NCBI GenBank assembly: GCA_011390035.1
Contig: JAABTE010000170.1
Coordinates: 1 to 5,933 of the forward strand
DNA length: 5,933 nucleotides
Source of the DNA: Desulfobacteraceae bacterium
GTDB taxonomy: Bacteria > Desulfobacterota > Desulfobacteria > Desulfobacterales > JAABSP01
Direction: 5' to 3'
Part shown: positions 5,052 to 5,933 of the stretch, piece after piece
How the letters are laid out: each line of letters opens with the position of its first letter
How positions within the stretch are numbered: the first letter of the stretch is position 1
Position numbers and translations under genes: made by a program
Notes under the pieces: model-generated
What the model saw: only the letters and a program-made list of their open reading frames with translations
The model's database searches: none
What the model was told of the DNA's origin: nothing

Positions 5052-5128
5052 GAAGACTGCGGTAGAAAGACCGCAGTAGAAAGACCGCGGTAGAAAGACC
5101 GCAGTAGAAAGACCGCAGTAGAAAAACC
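5048..5128. repeat. 14-bp tandem repeat array after the binding protein gene
   Basis: The unit GTAGAAAGACCGCA is repeated about 5.8 times at 5048, 5062, 5076, 5090, 5104 and 5118 (partial). The first copy includes the stop codon of the binding protein gene. Copies differ mainly by A/G at the last position. Neighbouring units can pair as GCGGT/ACCGC with a 6-nt AGAAAG loop (for example 5059-5074), so the RNA could form a row of small hairpins. The 14-bp period puts TAG into every frame. It lacks spacers, so it is not a CRISPR array. Confidence 0.85.
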
Positions 5129-5155
5129 AATGATAGGTCGAATTGAAACCGGGGG

Positions 5156-5187
5156 CATCGGCCGGGGGCGAGGGCCGGCGGCCGATG
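5156..5187 (+). other. Hairpin upstream of the permease gene
   Basis: CATCGGCCG (5156-5164) pairs perfectly with CGGCCGATG (5179-5187) around a 14-nt G-rich loop. The loop and 3' side of the left arm contain the second copy of the 17-bp word shared with 1635-1651. There is no T-tract, so it is more likely an RNA-processing or stability element than a terminator. Confidence 0.55.
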
Positions 5188-5208
5188 GCCTCCCATCCAC
5201 CGGGAGGT
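5188..5208 (+). promoter_or_regulatory. Hairpin covering the permease ribosome binding site
   Basis: GCCTCCC (5188-5194) can pair with GGGAGGT (5202-5208) around a 7-nt loop: six Watson-Crick pairs plus one G-U. The right arm GGGAGG is the Shine-Dalgarno sequence, 5 nt before the ATG at 5213. It directly follows the 5156-5187 hairpin. Folding would hide the ribosome site and lower permease translation. Confidence 0.6.
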
Positions 5209-5212
5209 AGCC

Positions 5213-5933
5213 ATGCTCATCCTACTGCCACAGGCCATTGTGGACGGCCTGATGATCGGCGGCATCTACATCACCATCGCCATCGGATTTTCCCTGGCCT
5301 ACGGCGTTATGCACATAATCGATTTCGCCGTGGGAGAGTGGATCATGCTGGGGGCGTTCCTGGGCTTTTACCTGAGCCACTGGACCCGGATCGAACCGCT
5401 CTTCTACCTGCCGGTGGTCTTCGTGGCGTTCGGCCTGATCGGATATTTGTTCCAGCCGGTCATCCATCGGGTACTCAGCGGCAAGAAGGGCAATCCGCTG
5501 CTCATGGCCCTGGTTTTCACCTTCGGGCTGGCCCTGATGTTCAAGGGGCTGGGCCTGACCATCTTCGGCTTTTACAGCCGTTCCATCCCGTCGGGTCTGT
5601 CGGCCGGATCACTGTCGCTGGAGTGGGGCAGCTTCTTTGTCACCATCCCCACCATCCGGCTGCTGGGGCTGGTTTACGCGCTGACCATCACCATACTGCT
5701 CAACCTGCTTCTGAAAAAGACCGACTTCGGCCTGGCGGTGCGGGCGCTGGCCCAGAACAAGGAGGCCGCCGGGCTGATGGGCATCAACGCAAAGCGGACC
5801 AATTCCTGGGTCTATGGGATTTATGTGGGCATAAGCGCCATGTCTGGCACGCTGATCGGGTGCATCTTTTCCATCAGCGCCCAGATGGGGGCCAAGTACA
5901 CGGTGATGTCGTTTTTCATCGTGGTGCTGGCCG
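5213..5933 (+). CDS. LivH-type branched-chain amino acid ABC transporter permease (runs off the right edge)
   Basis: The first 240 residues are present; the family is usually about 290-310 long, so the last two helices or so are missing. It is an inner-membrane subunit that forms the translocation path with a LivM partner and LivF/LivG ATPases, presumably encoded further right. The family signature is plain: GLMIGGIYITIAIGFSLAYG (12-31), followed by IIDFAVGEW (35-43) where NFAHGE is usual, then several hydrophobic helices. A cytoplasmic loop follows with DFGLAVRALAQNKEAA (171-186) and LMGI (188-191), the ATPase-coupling EAA-like segment. The frame stays open without a stop to the edge. GGGAGG 5 nt upstream of the ATG supports the start, and this site can be masked by a hairpin (5188-5208). 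It lies 161 bp after the binding protein gene on the same strand and likely shares its transcript. Confidence 0.9.
   Translation, partial: MLILLPQAIVDGLMIGGIYITIAIGFSLAYGVMHIIDFAVGEWIMLGAFLGFYLSHWTRIEPLFYLPVVFVAFGLIGYLFQPVIHRVLSGKKGNPLLMALVFTFGLALMFKGLGLTIFGFYSRSIPSGLSAGSLSLEWGSFFVTIPTIRLLGLVYALTITILLNLLLKKTDFGLAVRALAQNKEAAGLMGINAKRTNSWVYGIYVGISAMSGTLIGCIFSISAQMGAKYTVMSFFIVVLA

Noticed and set aside
5048..5128. CRISPR array
   Set aside because: The 14-bp units abut without spacers and no cas gene is present.

Overview
The window looks like the chromosome of a high-GC anaerobic bacterium. A sulfate-reducing or syntrophic Desulfobacterota (Desulfosarcina/Desulfatitalea-like) is my best guess. 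The reasons are an aldehyde:ferredoxin oxidoreductase (AOR) start, a sigma-54 enhancer-binding activator with PAS domains, LIV-type ABC transport, and short intergenic tandem repeats. The taxonomic call is inference from gene content, not from a marker gene.

Layout. The left part reads on the minus strand: a GabT-type 4-aminobutyrate aminotransferase (233-1534), followed downstream by the first 38 codons of a tungsten/molybdopterin AOR-family enzyme (114 down to 1, cut by the window edge). The gap between them holds five degenerate repeats. Divergent from gabT, on the plus strand, is a 595-residue PAS-PAS-AAA+-HTH sigma-54 activator (1820-3607). It is followed by a LIV-type periplasmic binding protein (3813-5051), and then a LivH-type permease that runs off the right edge (5213-5933).

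Regulation. Both structural units have a good -24/-12 sigma-54 promoter: minus strand 1609-1624 for gabT-aor, and plus strand 3726-3741 for the transporter. The same dyad, ATGC-N6-GCAT, occurs twice upstream of gabT (1732-1745 and 1751-1764) and once upstream of the transporter (3626-3639), at about 120-160 bp from the predicted start points. That is the normal position for enhancer sites. The two gabT-side copies also lie across a sigma-70-like promoter (TATAAT at 1764-1769) facing the activator gene, which suggests autorepression. I read the window as one self-contained regulon: the activator senses a small amino compound, turns on its uptake through the LIV transporter, and turns on its degradation by transamination (GabT) and ferredoxin-linked oxidation of the resulting semialdehyde (AOR). 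GABA to succinate semialdehyde to succinate is the simplest substrate assignment, but another omega-amino acid is possible.

The binding protein-permease gap (5052-5212) holds a 14-bp tandem repeat array, a 9-bp-stem hairpin, and a second hairpin whose 3' arm is the permease Shine-Dalgarno sequence. This points to post-transcriptional lowering of permease relative to binding protein. No rRNA, tRNA, CRISPR array, insertion sequence or convincing intrinsic terminator was seen, and no gene-free stretch exceeds 300 bases.
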